Shown: in pieces, positions 1 to 8,984 of the stretch | Position numbering within the stretch: position 1 is the stretch's first letter | Layout of the letters: each line of letters starts with the position of its first letter | NCBI RefSeq assembly: GCF_028736115.1 | Contig: NZ_CP117877.1 | Span: 2,232,001-2,296,000, forward strand | Direction: 5' to 3' | Length of the DNA stretch: 64,000 nt | From: Mucilaginibacter sp. KACC 22063 | GTDB taxonomy: Bacteria; Bacteroidota; Bacteroidia; Sphingobacteriales; Sphingobacteriaceae | Position numbers and translations under genes: made by a program | The notes under the pieces: generated by a model | Seen by the model: the letters and a program-made list of their open reading frames with translations, nothing else | Told to the model about the DNA's origin: nothing | The model's database searches: none

Positions 1-3000
1 TCTTCCGGAAGAAGCAGGTTAACCTGGCTGTAGATATTATCGGGAGCACTCACCAATTGATCTAACAGATAAATATAGTGTTCGGTGAGCCTTACAATGG
101 TGTCTTTATGAAATAGGCTGGTAGCATAGCTGATCAATCCACCAAGTTCTTCTTTGCCGTCATCAATAAATACTGATATATCAAACTTCTCTACCTCATA
201 AACATCTGCCGCATGATGCGGATTAATATATTTTTTTAAATGCCTTGATGCTTTATTCTGATTACCAAAATTTTGCGCCACGAAAACCACCTGAAAGATC
301 GGGTGCCTTGAGGGGTCTCTTTCAACACCCATCTCGTCAACCAGCCTGATAAAAGGCAGATCCTGGTAGGTTTGTCCTTCAACTTGTTGCCGGTTTACAT
401 CTTGAACCAGTTGTGCAAAGGTTTGCCCGGCATGCAAGAGGGTGCGGTTTACCTGCATGTTAACAAAGAAACCGATCATATCTTCGGTTTGCCGGTGATG
501 CCTGTTGGCAATAGGGCTGCCCATAACAATGTCATCCTGCCCGGTATATTTACCCAACAGCACGTTCATAGCACTCAGCAAAATAGTATTTAGCGTTACA
601 CCATAATGCCGCGCCAGCATCCTTGCCTTATTGCTCAACTGTTTTTTTATCGTAAAGGAATAATGGGCGCCATTATAACTGATGTTTTGCGGCCTTGGAT
701 AGTCCGTTGATAGTTCAAGTGTTTGATACCCGCACAACTTCTCCTTCCAGTAATCCATTTGCCTTTTCAGTACCTCGCCTTTGAGATAGTTTCGTTGCCA
801 GGCCGCATAATCTTTATATTGTATCTCTAATGGCGGCAGGTTGAAACCGGCATCGTTATTAATATAAGCTTCGTAATAGGCTGCCAGCTCCTTCTGAAAT
901 ATATTTTCTGACCAACCGTCGCTGGCCATGTGATGGATATTTACCATCAGGAATATTTTGCGTTGTGCAGGTTCGCCGTCTTGAGATTGAATAATATAGA
1001 ATTTTGCTTTTATAGGATATTCCTTGGTTAGCTCAAAGGGGCGGTTTATCTCATCTTTTATCAACTGCTCGTAGTCCCGGCCATCGGTAACCAGTATCTC
1101 TTCAATTGGTAATGGTTCATTTCTAACTTCCTGGGTGGCTTGCCCGTCGGGAGATTGTTTAATAATAGTCCTCAATATTTCATGCCGGGCCACCACTTGC
1201 TGTAAGGCATATTTTAAGCCGTCAATGTCGTCTGGGCTTTGCAATTCATAAACATCGGGCATATGGTAGGCATTGGTACCCTGTTCATATTGCTCAATAA
1301 ACCATAAACGCTCCTGTGCGTATGATAGTTCGCCGGTATTTCCGTGTGATACGGGTATTGTAATTTCGCACTGTTTATCCAATTGCGGGATTAATTGTGC
1401 TATGGTGCGGTATTTAAATATATCTGCAACTTTTATATCTTGACCTGTTACCTTACTCATTCGGTGCGAAACCAATATGGCGAGGATAGAGTTGCCGCCC
1501 AATTTGAAGAAATCGTCGGTAATACCCACTTTTTCCACACCGAGTGTTTCCTGCCATATCTTGGAAAGTTCAGCTTCTGTTGCAGTGTTTGGTGCTTCAT
1601 AATTATCAGGCAGGGCACTAAAGTCAGGATCAGGTAACGCACGCCTGTCTAACTTACCATTAGCATTGGTAGGGAATGCTTCTAACGGTACCAATGCCAC
1701 CGGTATCATATAAACAGGAAGAGTTTTAGAGATAGTTTGTAAAACATATAGTGCAGACGGTCCATTTTGGGGGTTCTCCACTACATAATAACCTACCAGA
1801 TATTTGCTGGTATTTGTACCGGTTTGTCGTTCTTTAACAACGACGCAGCTTTGTTTTACGCCCTCAACGGCCGAAATAGCATATTCAATTTCGCCGGGCT
1901 CTATTCGGTAGCCGTGGATTTTTACCTGGTCGTCTATCCTGCCGAGATATTCAATATTACCATCTGGCAGCCAGCGTACCTGATCGCCGGTACGGTACAT
2001 GCGCGTGTATCCTAACTCTATATCACTGACGGATGGAAAAGGGTTCGGGATAAAACGCTCGTCAGTTAGTTCGGGCCGTTTAAGGTATCCCCTGGCCAGC
2101 CCCGAGCCGCTTACGTACAATTCGCCGGCTACACCAATATCAACAGGCTGTCTGTTATCATCAAGGATATATGATTTACAATCGTAAACATTTTTTCCTA
2201 TACACGATTTAGCCTTTAAAAGTGGCGGATTGTTGAGATCAATCTTATAAATATGAGTGTCATTCGTACTTTCTGTAGGGCCATAAGCATTAAATATTTC
2301 GCAGTTAAAGTTAAAGCGGCTTAATTTATCAAAATCAAGCTTATCTCCGCCAGATACCAATATTTTTATGATGTTAAACAGCGATGTATCAACCTCCATG
2401 ATCTCATACAAAAGCTGAGGCGGCATGTTGACTTTGGTAACCTGGTGATTTCTGATAGCTTCGATAAATGAAGGCAGATCAAAAAGCCCCGGCCTGTAAA
2501 TCACCATTTTACCACCATGAAGGATAGGGACAAGGTATTCCTCTATAGAACCGTCGAAGGCATAACTGCGGTAAAATATACTCACCAATTTATCGTCAGA
2601 GTAGTAAACGTCTTGGTAAAAATTGGCTTTGCTTAGGATGCTCCTGTGTTCTATCATTACCCCTTTAGGCTTGCCCGTGGTGCCAGAGGTGTAAATTACA
2701 TACACCAGGTCGGTTGCTTTGGTGTATTGAGGCAAATTGGAGGCTTCTTGATGTTTATACAGATCTTCATCCATATCTATATAAACTGCCTTATCAGCAA
2801 GTATAGTAGTTTCTAAGCGCCTTTGTGTAAGAGCGAGTTGTGCACCTGAATCTTCCAGCATGTAGCTGATCCGTTCCAACGGATAACTGGTATCTATCGG
2901 CACATAGGCTCCGCCTGCTTTTAAAGTAGCTAATATTCCGATTACGGTCTCAGGACTCCGTTCCAAAAACAAAGCAACAAGGGTATCTCTGGTTAGCTCG

Positions 3001-3353
3001 TGTCCTGTTCTTTGTTTATATTGTGTACGTATGTGCCTGGCAAGCTGATTACTCCGCTCGTTAAGCTCTCGGTAAGTAAACGTTACATCCTGGTAAATAA
3101 TGGCTATGGAGTAGGGCGTGCGAGCTGCCTGGGCTTCAAACATAGCGTGAACGGTTGTGTCCCTCGGATAATCTTTATCCGTCAGGTTCCATTCATAAAT
3201 TATACGGTGGTATGTTTCAGGGGATAGGATAGGACTGCTTTCTGCAATTACATCTTCGTTCTGAAGGCCCTGAACAATCAACTTGCCAGGATCATTTACA
3301 GGTGGTAGAAAAATTTCAGAAACGGGTTCAGGGTCAATAGATGACTGTTCCAT
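1..3353 (-). CDS. Nonribosomal peptide synthetase, A-T-C domains (partial, 3' end outside window)
   Basis: This is the N-terminal 1117 codons of an NRPS; it is open to the left edge with no stop codon. Visible order: a short linker, an adenylation domain (about residues 60-570) with YTSGTTGKPKG near 218, NAYGPTE near 354, GRIDDQVKIHGYRIEPGE near 475 and NGKLDRRALP near 565; a thiolation domain with FFKLGGNSI near 617, whose Ser takes phosphopantetheine; then a condensation domain with HHMASDGWS near 804. The last residues (NLLLPEE) look like the usual C-to-A junction, so another module probably follows. Reading the ten specificity positions by alignment to GrsA gives roughly DGENVGANDK; E239 and N278 recall ornithine- or lysine-type codes, but this is weak. 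The start at 3353 follows a good promoter. The product is unknown. Confidence 0.95.
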   Translation of the reverse strand, partial: MEQSSIDPEPVSEIFLPPVNDPGKLIVQGLQNEDVIAESSPILSPETYHRIIYEWNLTDKDYPRDTTVHAMFEAQAARTPYSIAIIYQDVTFTYRELNERSNQLARHIRTQYKQRTGHELTRDTLVALFLERSPETVIGILATLKAGGAYVPIDTSYPLERISYMLEDSGAQLALTQRRLETTILADKAVYIDMDEDLYKHQEASNLPQYTKATDLVYVIYTSGTTGKPKGVMIEHRSILSKANFYQDVYYSDDKLVSIFYRSYAFDGSIEEYLVPILHGGKMVIYRPGLFDLPSFIEAIRNHQVTKVNMPPQLLYEIMEVDTSLFNIIKILVSGGDKLDFDKLSRFNFNCEIFNAYGPTESTNDTHIYKIDLNNPPLLKAKSCIGKNVYDCKSYILDDNRQPVDIGVAGELYVSGSGLARGYLKRPELTDERFIPNPFPSVSDIELGYTRMYRTGDQVRWLPDGNIEYLGRIDDQVKIHGYRIEPGEIEYAISAVEGVKQSCVVVKERQTGTNTSKYLVGYYVVENPQNGPSALYVLQTISKTLPVYMIPVALVPLEAFPTNANGKLDRRALPDPDFSALPDNYEAPNTATEAELSKIWQETLGVEKVGITDDFFKLGGNSILAILVSHRMSKVTGQDIKVADIFKYRTIAQLIPQLDKQCEITIPVSHGNTGELSYAQERLWFIEQYEQGTNAYHMPDVYELQSPDDIDGLKYALQQVVARHEILRTIIKQSPDGQATQEVRNEPLPIEEILVTDGRDYEQLIKDEINRPFELTKEYPIKAKFYIIQSQDGEPAQRKIFLMVNIHHMASDGWSENIFQKELAAYYEAYINNDAGFNLPPLEIQYKDYAAWQRNYLKGEVLKRQMDYWKEKLCGYQTLELSTDYPRPQNISYNGAHYSFTIKKQLSNKARMLARHYGVTLNTILLSAMNVLLGKYTGQDDIVMGSPIANRHHRQTEDMIGFFVNMQVNRTLLHAGQTFAQLVQDVNRQQVEGQTYQDLPFIRLVDEMGVERDPSRHPIFQVVFVAQNFGNQNKASRHLKKYINPHHAADVYEVEKFDISVFIDDGKEELGGLISYATSLFHKDTIVRLTEHYIYLLDQLVSAPDNIYSQVNLLLPE

Positions 3354-3407
3354 TTTGTAATAAGGTTTTAGGTTTAAATAGCCTGGTTGGCCAGGTTGGA
3401 GGTTTAT

Positions 3408-3438
3408 CAAAAATAATTAAGTTTTTGTATTAAACAAA
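3408..3438 (-). promoter_or_regulatory. NRPS promoter, TTTG-N19-TAnnTTTG
   Basis: On the minus strand there is a TTTG (3438-3435), a 19-nt spacer, then TATTTTTG (3415-3408). This fits the Bacteroidota primary-sigma consensus (-33 TTTG, -7 TAnnTTTG). The transcript would start near 3401, giving a leader of about 47 nt before the NRPS ATG. The leader holds a small GC stem (3382-3386 with 3391-3395). Confidence 0.6.
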
Positions 3439-3596
3439 TTTTGCAAGGCTATTTTCGTAATAACTAAGTATTAGTATCGATGGTTAAATGATGATGGGGG
3501 CTTAGTGATGTATTTACCAGGTTATTAAATAGGCTTTACTTAAAGTGAGAGTTTTATTTTAGCACAATTATCACCTAAATATTTCCAGAAATCATT

Positions 3597-3630
3597 TTTA
3601 TAATATTTCAATTTATTGAAATATTATAAA
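3597..3630 (+). repeat. Perfect 15-bp inverted repeat just before the PPTase start
   Basis: Arms 3597-3611 and 3616-3630 are exact reverse complements around a TTTA loop. The repeat is entirely A/T apart from one C and one G, and ends 7 nt before the ATG at 3638. In RNA it would fold over the ribosome entry site; as DNA it could bind a dimeric regulator. No TAnnTTTG box was found on the plus strand between 3440 and 3637, so the PPTase promoter is not located. Confidence 0.6.
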
Positions 3631-3637
3631 TTGGGGC

Positions 3638-4279
3638 ATGACCAGTGTATACTACTATCACTTGAAGGAATTTCCGGATGACCAGTTCAACGATTATCTT
3701 GAACTTTTGCCGCCTTCATATTGGCCATATATTTTAAAGTATCGGGACTTTAAAGATAAAAAGAGAAAATTGCTTGCCCGGCTCATGGTTCTTTATGCAC
3801 TTAGAATGGATCATGCCGAACATCTTATTAATAAATGGACTGTTAGTAGTTTGGGAAAACCGCACATTCCAGGCTGGAAAAATTTTTGCATATCGCATTC
3901 AGGAAATTGGGTTATACTGATCTGTAGTAATAATTTGATAGGTATTGATGTTGAAGTGGTTGATATAAAGCTTTACACCGATATTGTTGTTTTACTACAT
4001 AAAGATGAACAAGAATATATCAATAATGCCGAAGATAAAGCTACGGCATTTTGTAAAATTTGGACCAGAAAAGAAGCTGTGCTGAAAGCCATCGGAACCG
4101 GGCTTATCGATCAGCTTGATGTATTTAGTTGCGTACAACAAGAAGTAACATACCAGGAAAAGGCATGGTACTTTAGCAATATCAAGTTAGATGCTGAACA
4201 TATATGTACCGCGTGTACAGAAACAAAAGAACCGAAATTTGAAATCAGTTTGTTGAATTCAAAAGATATAGCAAGTTAA
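3638..4279 (+). CDS. 4'-phosphopantetheinyl transferase, Sfp type
   Basis: The 213-aa protein carries the two family signatures: GIDVE (D104 and E106, magnesium ligands) and WTRKEAVLKAIGTGL (W142, K145, E146). Length is normal for the Sfp/Gsp group, which transfers phosphopantetheine from coenzyme A to the Ser of carrier domains. It is divergent from the NRPS gene, 284 bp away, so the obvious substrate is that synthetase's thiolation domain. It is cytoplasmic with no signal peptide. The start follows a 15-bp inverted repeat by 7 nt. Function is confident; dedication to this NRPS is inferred from position. Confidence 0.93.
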   Translation: MTSVYYYHLKEFPDDQFNDYLELLPPSYWPYILKYRDFKDKKRKLLARLMVLYALRMDHAEHLINKWTVSSLGKPHIPGWKNFCISHSGNWVILICSNNLIGIDVEVVDIKLYTDIVVLLHKDEQEYINNAEDKATAFCKIWTRKEAVLKAIGTGLIDQLDVFSCVQQEVTYQEKAWYFSNIKLDAEHICTACTETKEPKFEISLLNSKDIAS

Positions 4280-4324
4280 GAAGAGTAAACACTCATTAAA
4301 TTTTGACTTAGCTTACTAAGCATA

Positions 4325-5197
4325 TCACAGCCTGTCAGGGTAATCAGAGATGATGCCATCAACGCCAATTGCTTTCATGTTGGCTATGTCGTTAGGATTA
4401 TTTACCGTCCAGGGTAAAACTTTTATACCCATAGCATGGCACTCGTCAACTACCTGCTTATCCAGCATTCTAAACTCGGGGCTGTAAATGGTCGGTTTAA
4501 AACTCAGGCTCGAAAGGTTCTCTTTCAGGCTTTTTTTATTGCCTACCAGCCAGGCGGTTTGTACATCCGGATATTGTTTGTGAACAATCTCAAGGGTACG
4601 CGGGTCAAAAGATTGAATAATTACCCGGTTCAATATCCCTTTTTTATTCAGCAATGCCATCAGCAGGTCAACAAACTCCTGCGGAGCTGGATGCTCAACG
4701 TTGTCGCCCCGTGGCGATGTTTTGGTTTCAATATTATAGTGTGGTGGCTTAGCACCTTTTTGTTTAGCATGATTTTCTACGCTGTCAATCAGTTCACTAA
4801 GTAAGGGTATGTGTTCTTTTACTTTTTTTTGTTGTGGAAAAAGCGGGTAAAATTTACTTCCTACATCAAAACGCTTTATTTCTTCATAAGGCATAGCGTA
4901 CAGACGTAATGATTGAGCTTCCTGAGTAGTTATCGTGTCACCGTTCTCCTTTAAAGTAAACTTGGGGTTGATAAACTGATCATGTGATACAATGGGCAGC
5001 TTCTCTTTGCTGAATGATATGTCCATCTCGAGCGTAACGCCAAGATCAACCGCGTTTTTCATAGAGGAAATGGTGTTTTCCGGCATAAGTCCTCTGCCAC
5101 CCCGGTGTCCCTGTTTATCAAAGGTTTCTTGCGCATGGGTAAGGGTAACACTCATTATAACAAAGCTAAGCATTACAATAATTCTCATTAGTCTCAT
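4325..5197 (-). CDS. Glycerophosphodiester phosphodiesterase, secreted (GDPD family)
   Basis: A signal peptide (MRLMRIIVMLSFVIMSVTL, cleavage near THAQ) is followed by the GDPD core: QGHRGGRGLMPENT, then a paired E-x-D (LEMDI) and a conserved His in IVSHD, ending with WTVNNPNDIANM and GVDGIISDYP. These are the metal and general-acid motifs of enzymes that hydrolyse glycerophosphodiesters to glycerol-3-phosphate and an alcohol. It probably acts in the periplasm. The longest frame begins at 5215 with TTG; the first ATG at 5197 gives a proper signal peptide and is preferred. The gene is convergent with the PPTase gene and 164 bp beyond the mannan operon, so it may or may not belong to that transcript. 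Confidence 0.9.
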   Translation of the reverse strand: MRLMRIIVMLSFVIMSVTLTHAQETFDKQGHRGGRGLMPENTISSMKNAVDLGVTLEMDISFSKEKLPIVSHDQFINPKFTLKENGDTITTQEAQSLRLYAMPYEEIKRFDVGSKFYPLFPQQKKVKEHIPLLSELIDSVENHAKQKGAKPPHYNIETKTSPRGDNVEHPAPQEFVDLLMALLNKKGILNRVIIQSFDPRTLEIVHKQYPDVQTAWLVGNKKSLKENLSSLSFKPTIYSPEFRMLDKQVVDECHAMGIKVLPWTVNNPNDIANMKAIGVDGIISDYPDRL

Positions 5198-5211
5198 AAG
5201 CTTGTAAAGCT

Positions 5212-5251
5212 TCAAATATAGTTGCTGATTGCTACCAGTAACTATATTTGA
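5212..5251. repeat. Inverted repeat containing two opposed -7-like boxes, upstream of the GDPD gene
   Basis: Arms 5212-5227 and 5236-5251 are complementary over 16 positions with one G-T wobble. Each arm holds TATATTTG, one per strand, which matches TAnnTTTG. The minus-strand copy (5220-5213) lies 15 nt before the GDPD ATG and could be its -7 element; I see no -33 TTTG at the right spacing. The repeat could also act as an operator, or as a weak stem ending the mannan operon mRNA (there is no T-run). Confidence 0.5.
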
Positions 5252-5361
5252 GTTTGTTTTTATGTTAAGAATTAGTGCTTTAGAAATTAAGGATCATGAA
5301 TATGATTTATTAAAAATTAAACTGTCTGCTGATTATTAAGCAATAATAATTAACTCAATTG

Positions 5362-6543
5362 TTAATTCAATAAACTTAAACGGGCATATAGTTCTGCAAT
5401 GCAAGCTTCATCTAAAAGCCATTTGTATTTTCTTAACTCTTTTTGATCGGGCAGCCAGCTATGGGTAATTAGTCCTGATTTGTCCTTTGAATTATTCCAG
5501 GCAAAGTTTAAATCATGTTCAATGGCATTGATATACTTTTTGTTACCGTCAATTTTGTACAAGGCTTCGTAACCTCTGAATAATACGGTAATAAACCAGG
5601 GCAGGTCAATTGATAGCGTTAACCGCTGATCATGCTTTACATTTTTAAAATACTGATAACTGGCTTCTGCCAGTTGCTGTGCCTGAAGTAAGTATTGACG
5701 ATCCCCGGTAAATTTATAAAGCAGCACAGCCGCCTCAATTAATGAGCCTGTATTGTAAGAGTAAAAGGTAGAGTTTCTATCCCCGTTTCTTTTAACGTCA
5801 TTGATGATGATCCCCGTAGCATTATCTAACAGGTGGCTGTACATCCAGTTATAAAATCTTTTGCCTTGCTCCAGGTAAAACTTGTCATGGCTTCCCTGAT
5901 ATATTTTTAAGGCAGTTAACGTTGCCATTCCATTGCTACAGGCCGGTTTTTGGTCGAGATGCCCTTCCAGCCAGGTAACACCGCCTCCGGCATCATCATT
6001 CCACCCGCTTTTAATAAAATTGAATACAACTTTGGCGTGCTGTAAATACAGAGGATTGTGAGTATTGAAATAGCTTTCCATGTAGTCTATACCAACTAAG
6101 CCATTGTCGTCATAATAGCGGTCTGCTTTTTCAAATTTTACCGGGTATGCTTGATAGCCCACGGGTTTTCTACTCGCATCTTTGTATTGTTCAACACCAG
6201 TAATCAAGCTGTCCAGAAATGGTTTAAACTTGCTTTTATATGCGGTTGTCCGCATAAGCACATTTGTGGCTGACCACATCCCGGAAAACGGCCATAAAAA
6301 GCTTACTTTTTTTTCTTTTACCGCTTCGCCCTGAAAATAGTTGAGCGAATCATTTTTCCCCGATGGGTAGTTTTCAGAAAACAAACCTTTTTCGGAATAC
6401 ACCCTGTATTTATTCCATACGTTCCGGTACATGGAATCAGCACGCTGACGATAGCTTACACCCAGCTTATTTTGAGCAAAAGAAGCTGAAGTAAAAATGA
6501 TCAGTAGTATAGTTGCCCTAACAGCCAGTAAAGTGATTCTCAT
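5362..6543 (-). CDS. GH76 alpha-1,6-mannanase-like glycoside hydrolase, exported
   Basis: The 393-aa protein has a signal peptide ending ASFAQ and no lipobox cysteine, so it is probably periplasmic. The rest reads as an (alpha/alpha)6 barrel of the GH76 type. The adjacent aspartate pair D145-D146 sits in YYDDNGL, matching the catalytic Asp pair of this family of endo-alpha-1,6-mannanases; GWNDDAGGGVTW and ACSNGMATLTALKIY are further family-like segments. It is the last gene of the leftward mannan operon, 40 bp after the GH92 gene. With a second, lipoprotein GH76 in the same operon, one likely cuts mannan at the surface and this one shorter chains inside. The exact linkage preference is not readable. 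Confidence 0.85.
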   Translation of the reverse strand: MRITLLAVRATILLIIFTSASFAQNKLGVSYRQRADSMYRNVWNKYRVYSEKGLFSENYPSGKNDSLNYFQGEAVKEKKVSFLWPFSGMWSATNVLMRTTAYKSKFKPFLDSLITGVEQYKDASRKPVGYQAYPVKFEKADRYYDDNGLVGIDYMESYFNTHNPLYLQHAKVVFNFIKSGWNDDAGGGVTWLEGHLDQKPACSNGMATLTALKIYQGSHDKFYLEQGKRFYNWMYSHLLDNATGIIINDVKRNGDRNSTFYSYNTGSLIEAAVLLYKFTGDRQYLLQAQQLAEASYQYFKNVKHDQRLTLSIDLPWFITVLFRGYEALYKIDGNKKYINAIEHDLNFAWNNSKDKSGLITHSWLPDQKELRKYKWLLDEACIAELYARLSLLN

Positions 6544-6583
6544 ATGGAATTTAAAAACAGGTTCTTAATTTTTAAGTGCTTAA

Positions 6584-8950
6584 CTATTGTGCAGATGGGG
6601 GAGGAGTATGGGTTCCCCAGTTTTTATTAGGTTGGCTGCTCATAACAAATCTTAAAATGCCGCCCTTCATTAAATCGGCACGGTAAAACCAGCAATTGTC
6701 AAGCTTTTTACCGTTAAAAGTTGCCGATTGAACGTAAACGTTTTGTGCGCTATTGTTTTGCGTTTCAATGGTTAGTTTTTTTCCTGTGCCTAATTGAATG
6801 ACAGCTTTTTTAAATAAGGGGCTGCCAATCTCTATTACTGGCCGCAAGTCGGTAAAACCTTTCACATCAAAAAGGCCCAATGCATTTAATACATACCATG
6901 ACCCTAATTGCCCTTGGTCTTCATCCTGCCCATAACCATAGCCATGTATTGGTTCTATACCGTAAAACTCTTCTCCAATCATCCTTGTCCATTTTTGGGT
7001 AAGCCATGGGCGGCCAGAAAAATTGAAAAGCCAGCTGATGTGTAAATTAGGCTGATTACCGTGATTATAAATAGAATTTATCCCTGCAAATGCATCAATG
7101 GTTTTACCGCCACCAAATCCCTGAGCTTCTGAAACGGTAAAAATGCTGTCTAATCTTTTATTGAAGTTTTCCTTTCCAATAGCATCAATCAAGCCACCTG
7201 GGTTTTGCGGAACATAAAAAGAATACTGAACGGCATTGCCTTCCTGAAAACCGCGCCAAGCCTGGTACGGGTCAAAGTTTTCAATGAAGTTTCCATTTGC
7301 CCTTTTAGGTTGCATCAGTTTGTTGTGCGGATTAAACAGGTATCTCCACCCGTTAGATAGTTTGATCAATTCCTGATAATCGTTGCTTTTTCCTAAAGCT
7401 TTTGCCATTTGTGCAGCTGCAAAAGCGCTGTAGCTATACTCCAGCGTATGAGAGCCTGCAAAATTAGAGCCGGTAGAATCGGTTACAAAGTCACGCCCGG
7501 TCTGATCAAAGAATGGCACATAACCATATTTAACAAAAGCTTTAGTATCTAATTTACCAGATCCGACAGGCCTGTTCTTATAATTAAGTTCATTCGCTTT
7601 TACGGCCTTGTAAGCAAGATTCACATCGTAGTTTCTGATGCCTGTTTGATAAGCGGCCGCAATAGCTAACCCCACGAAGTTCGTTCCCACGCCTGATACA
7701 TATTCACTATTGGCAATACCGTCGCCGAACCAGCCTTTGTCTTTATAAAGTTGTAGCTGCGTATTTACAAAGCTGCCGTACCATTGCGGATAACTTAAAG
7801 ACCATAGTTGAGTGATGTTCCAAAAGCCACCCCATATCGCATCCGTATTCAAAAATTCAGGTTTAAGCTGTCCGGGTTTTACTGCCGGCAATTTTCCGGT
7901 TTGCCCGGCATGCATAGGGTAGTTGCCATTCACATCGCTTGCAATACCGCGTCCTAATAAGGCATGGAAAAGCCCGGTATAAAATTTTGTTTTATTGTTT
8001 ATATCGGCATCCTCAACTGTGATTTTTCCTAACTCCTGCCTCCATGTGGTTTGAGCCAGCATTTTAGCCTTTTCAAAGCTTAACTTGCCTGCCTCTGCCA
8101 TGAAGTTGTTACGTGCATTTTTGATGGAGGTATAAGACAAACCGGTTTTTACTTCAATTTTCTCATTGGCTGATGTGATAAAGTTTAATGCTAAACCTGC
8201 GCCTTTTCCCTTTGCAATACGTTGATTTGGTTTGATGCGCTCCGCTGTAAAAGCAGTAATACTCTTGGGCTTTTTACTGATCTCTCCGTAAAAATACATG
8301 GCCACCTTGCCCGATGGGTCATAGATTTTTACATACTTGGGATAAGTATTTATAAAGCCTTCAAAATGAGTATCGTCAATCATTCTGATACTGGCATCTG
8401 TTACAATGTCGCTTTCGCCTTGTTTGTTGCCAACGTCAAGAATAACATGCGCTTCGTTACTTTTAGGAAACGTGTACCGCTGAAAACCTACCCGTTTTGT
8501 TGCAGTAAGTTCTGCAGTTATTTTATAATCATCTAATAAAACTTTATAATAGCCCGGCTGCGCTATCTGGTTTTTACGGTCAAAGCCCGAGCGATAACCG
8601 GGTGTTTTTCTCTCTAGATCGCCAGGCTGGGTAATCAGCTTGCCTGTTGTCGGCATGTAACTTAAGCCACCTACCTGCCATTCGTGAAAATGAACGAAGC
8701 CTTCTATCGAGTTTTGACGGGTATCATAACCAACAGCTTCCCAACCCGATGCATTGCCATAATGCCCGTTTGTAGAAGGAGCCAGCTTAGCCATGCCGTA
8801 AGGAACAGCAGCAGGCGTATAGAAAAACCAGCGGCTATGTGCTGTGCCGATATTAGGATCTACATAAGATAAGATATCCTGTGCCGCTGCACTTTTAATT
8901 ATAGCAGAAGTGAACAGAAGCGCTAAAGCAGTTTTTTTTAAGTGATTCAT
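6584..8950 (-). CDS. GH92 alpha-mannosidase, exported
   Basis: The 788-aa protein starts with a signal peptide (cleavage near SAAAQ) and then the GH92 opening YVDPNIGT, PYGMAKLAPST and GFVHFHEWQVGG. Later come GGFWNITQLW, SYSAFAAAQMAKALGK and EDQGQLGSWYVLNALGLFDV, the family's C-terminal core. GH92 enzymes are calcium-dependent exo-acting alpha-mannosidases, mostly alpha-1,2 or alpha-1,3. Length is usual. It lies between two GH76 genes in the mannan operon, so its role would be to strip side-chain mannose so that GH76 can reach the backbone, or to finish oligosaccharides in the periplasm. Confidence 0.93.
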   Translation of the reverse strand: MNHLKKTALALLFTSAIIKSAAAQDILSYVDPNIGTAHSRWFFYTPAAVPYGMAKLAPSTNGHYGNASGWEAVGYDTRQNSIEGFVHFHEWQVGGLSYMPTTGKLITQPGDLERKTPGYRSGFDRKNQIAQPGYYKVLLDDYKITAELTATKRVGFQRYTFPKSNEAHVILDVGNKQGESDIVTDASIRMIDDTHFEGFINTYPKYVKIYDPSGKVAMYFYGEISKKPKSITAFTAERIKPNQRIAKGKGAGLALNFITSANEKIEVKTGLSYTSIKNARNNFMAEAGKLSFEKAKMLAQTTWRQELGKITVEDADINNKTKFYTGLFHALLGRGIASDVNGNYPMHAGQTGKLPAVKPGQLKPEFLNTDAIWGGFWNITQLWSLSYPQWYGSFVNTQLQLYKDKGWFGDGIANSEYVSGVGTNFVGLAIAAAYQTGIRNYDVNLAYKAVKANELNYKNRPVGSGKLDTKAFVKYGYVPFFDQTGRDFVTDSTGSNFAGSHTLEYSYSAFAAAQMAKALGKSNDYQELIKLSNGWRYLFNPHNKLMQPKRANGNFIENFDPYQAWRGFQEGNAVQYSFYVPQNPGGLIDAIGKENFNKRLDSIFTVSEAQGFGGGKTIDAFAGINSIYNHGNQPNLHISWLFNFSGRPWLTQKWTRMIGEEFYGIEPIHGYGYGQDEDQGQLGSWYVLNALGLFDVKGFTDLRPVIEIGSPLFKKAVIQLGTGKKLTIETQNNSAQNVYVQSATFNGKKLDNCWFYRADLMKGGILRFVMSSQPNKNWGTHTPPPSAQ

Positions 8951-8984
8951 TAAATGCGATGTTTATGCAGTTAAGTGCTGATGT

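Noticed and set aside
372-3227. Plus-strand open frames of 60-82 codons inside the NRPS gene
   Set aside because: They lie opposite a long coding frame with clear NRPS motifs; no start context or recognisable protein.
5345-5367. AATTAAC/GTTAATT stem over the stop codon of the last mannan gene
   Set aside because: Seven A/T-rich pairs without a T-run; too weak to call a terminator.
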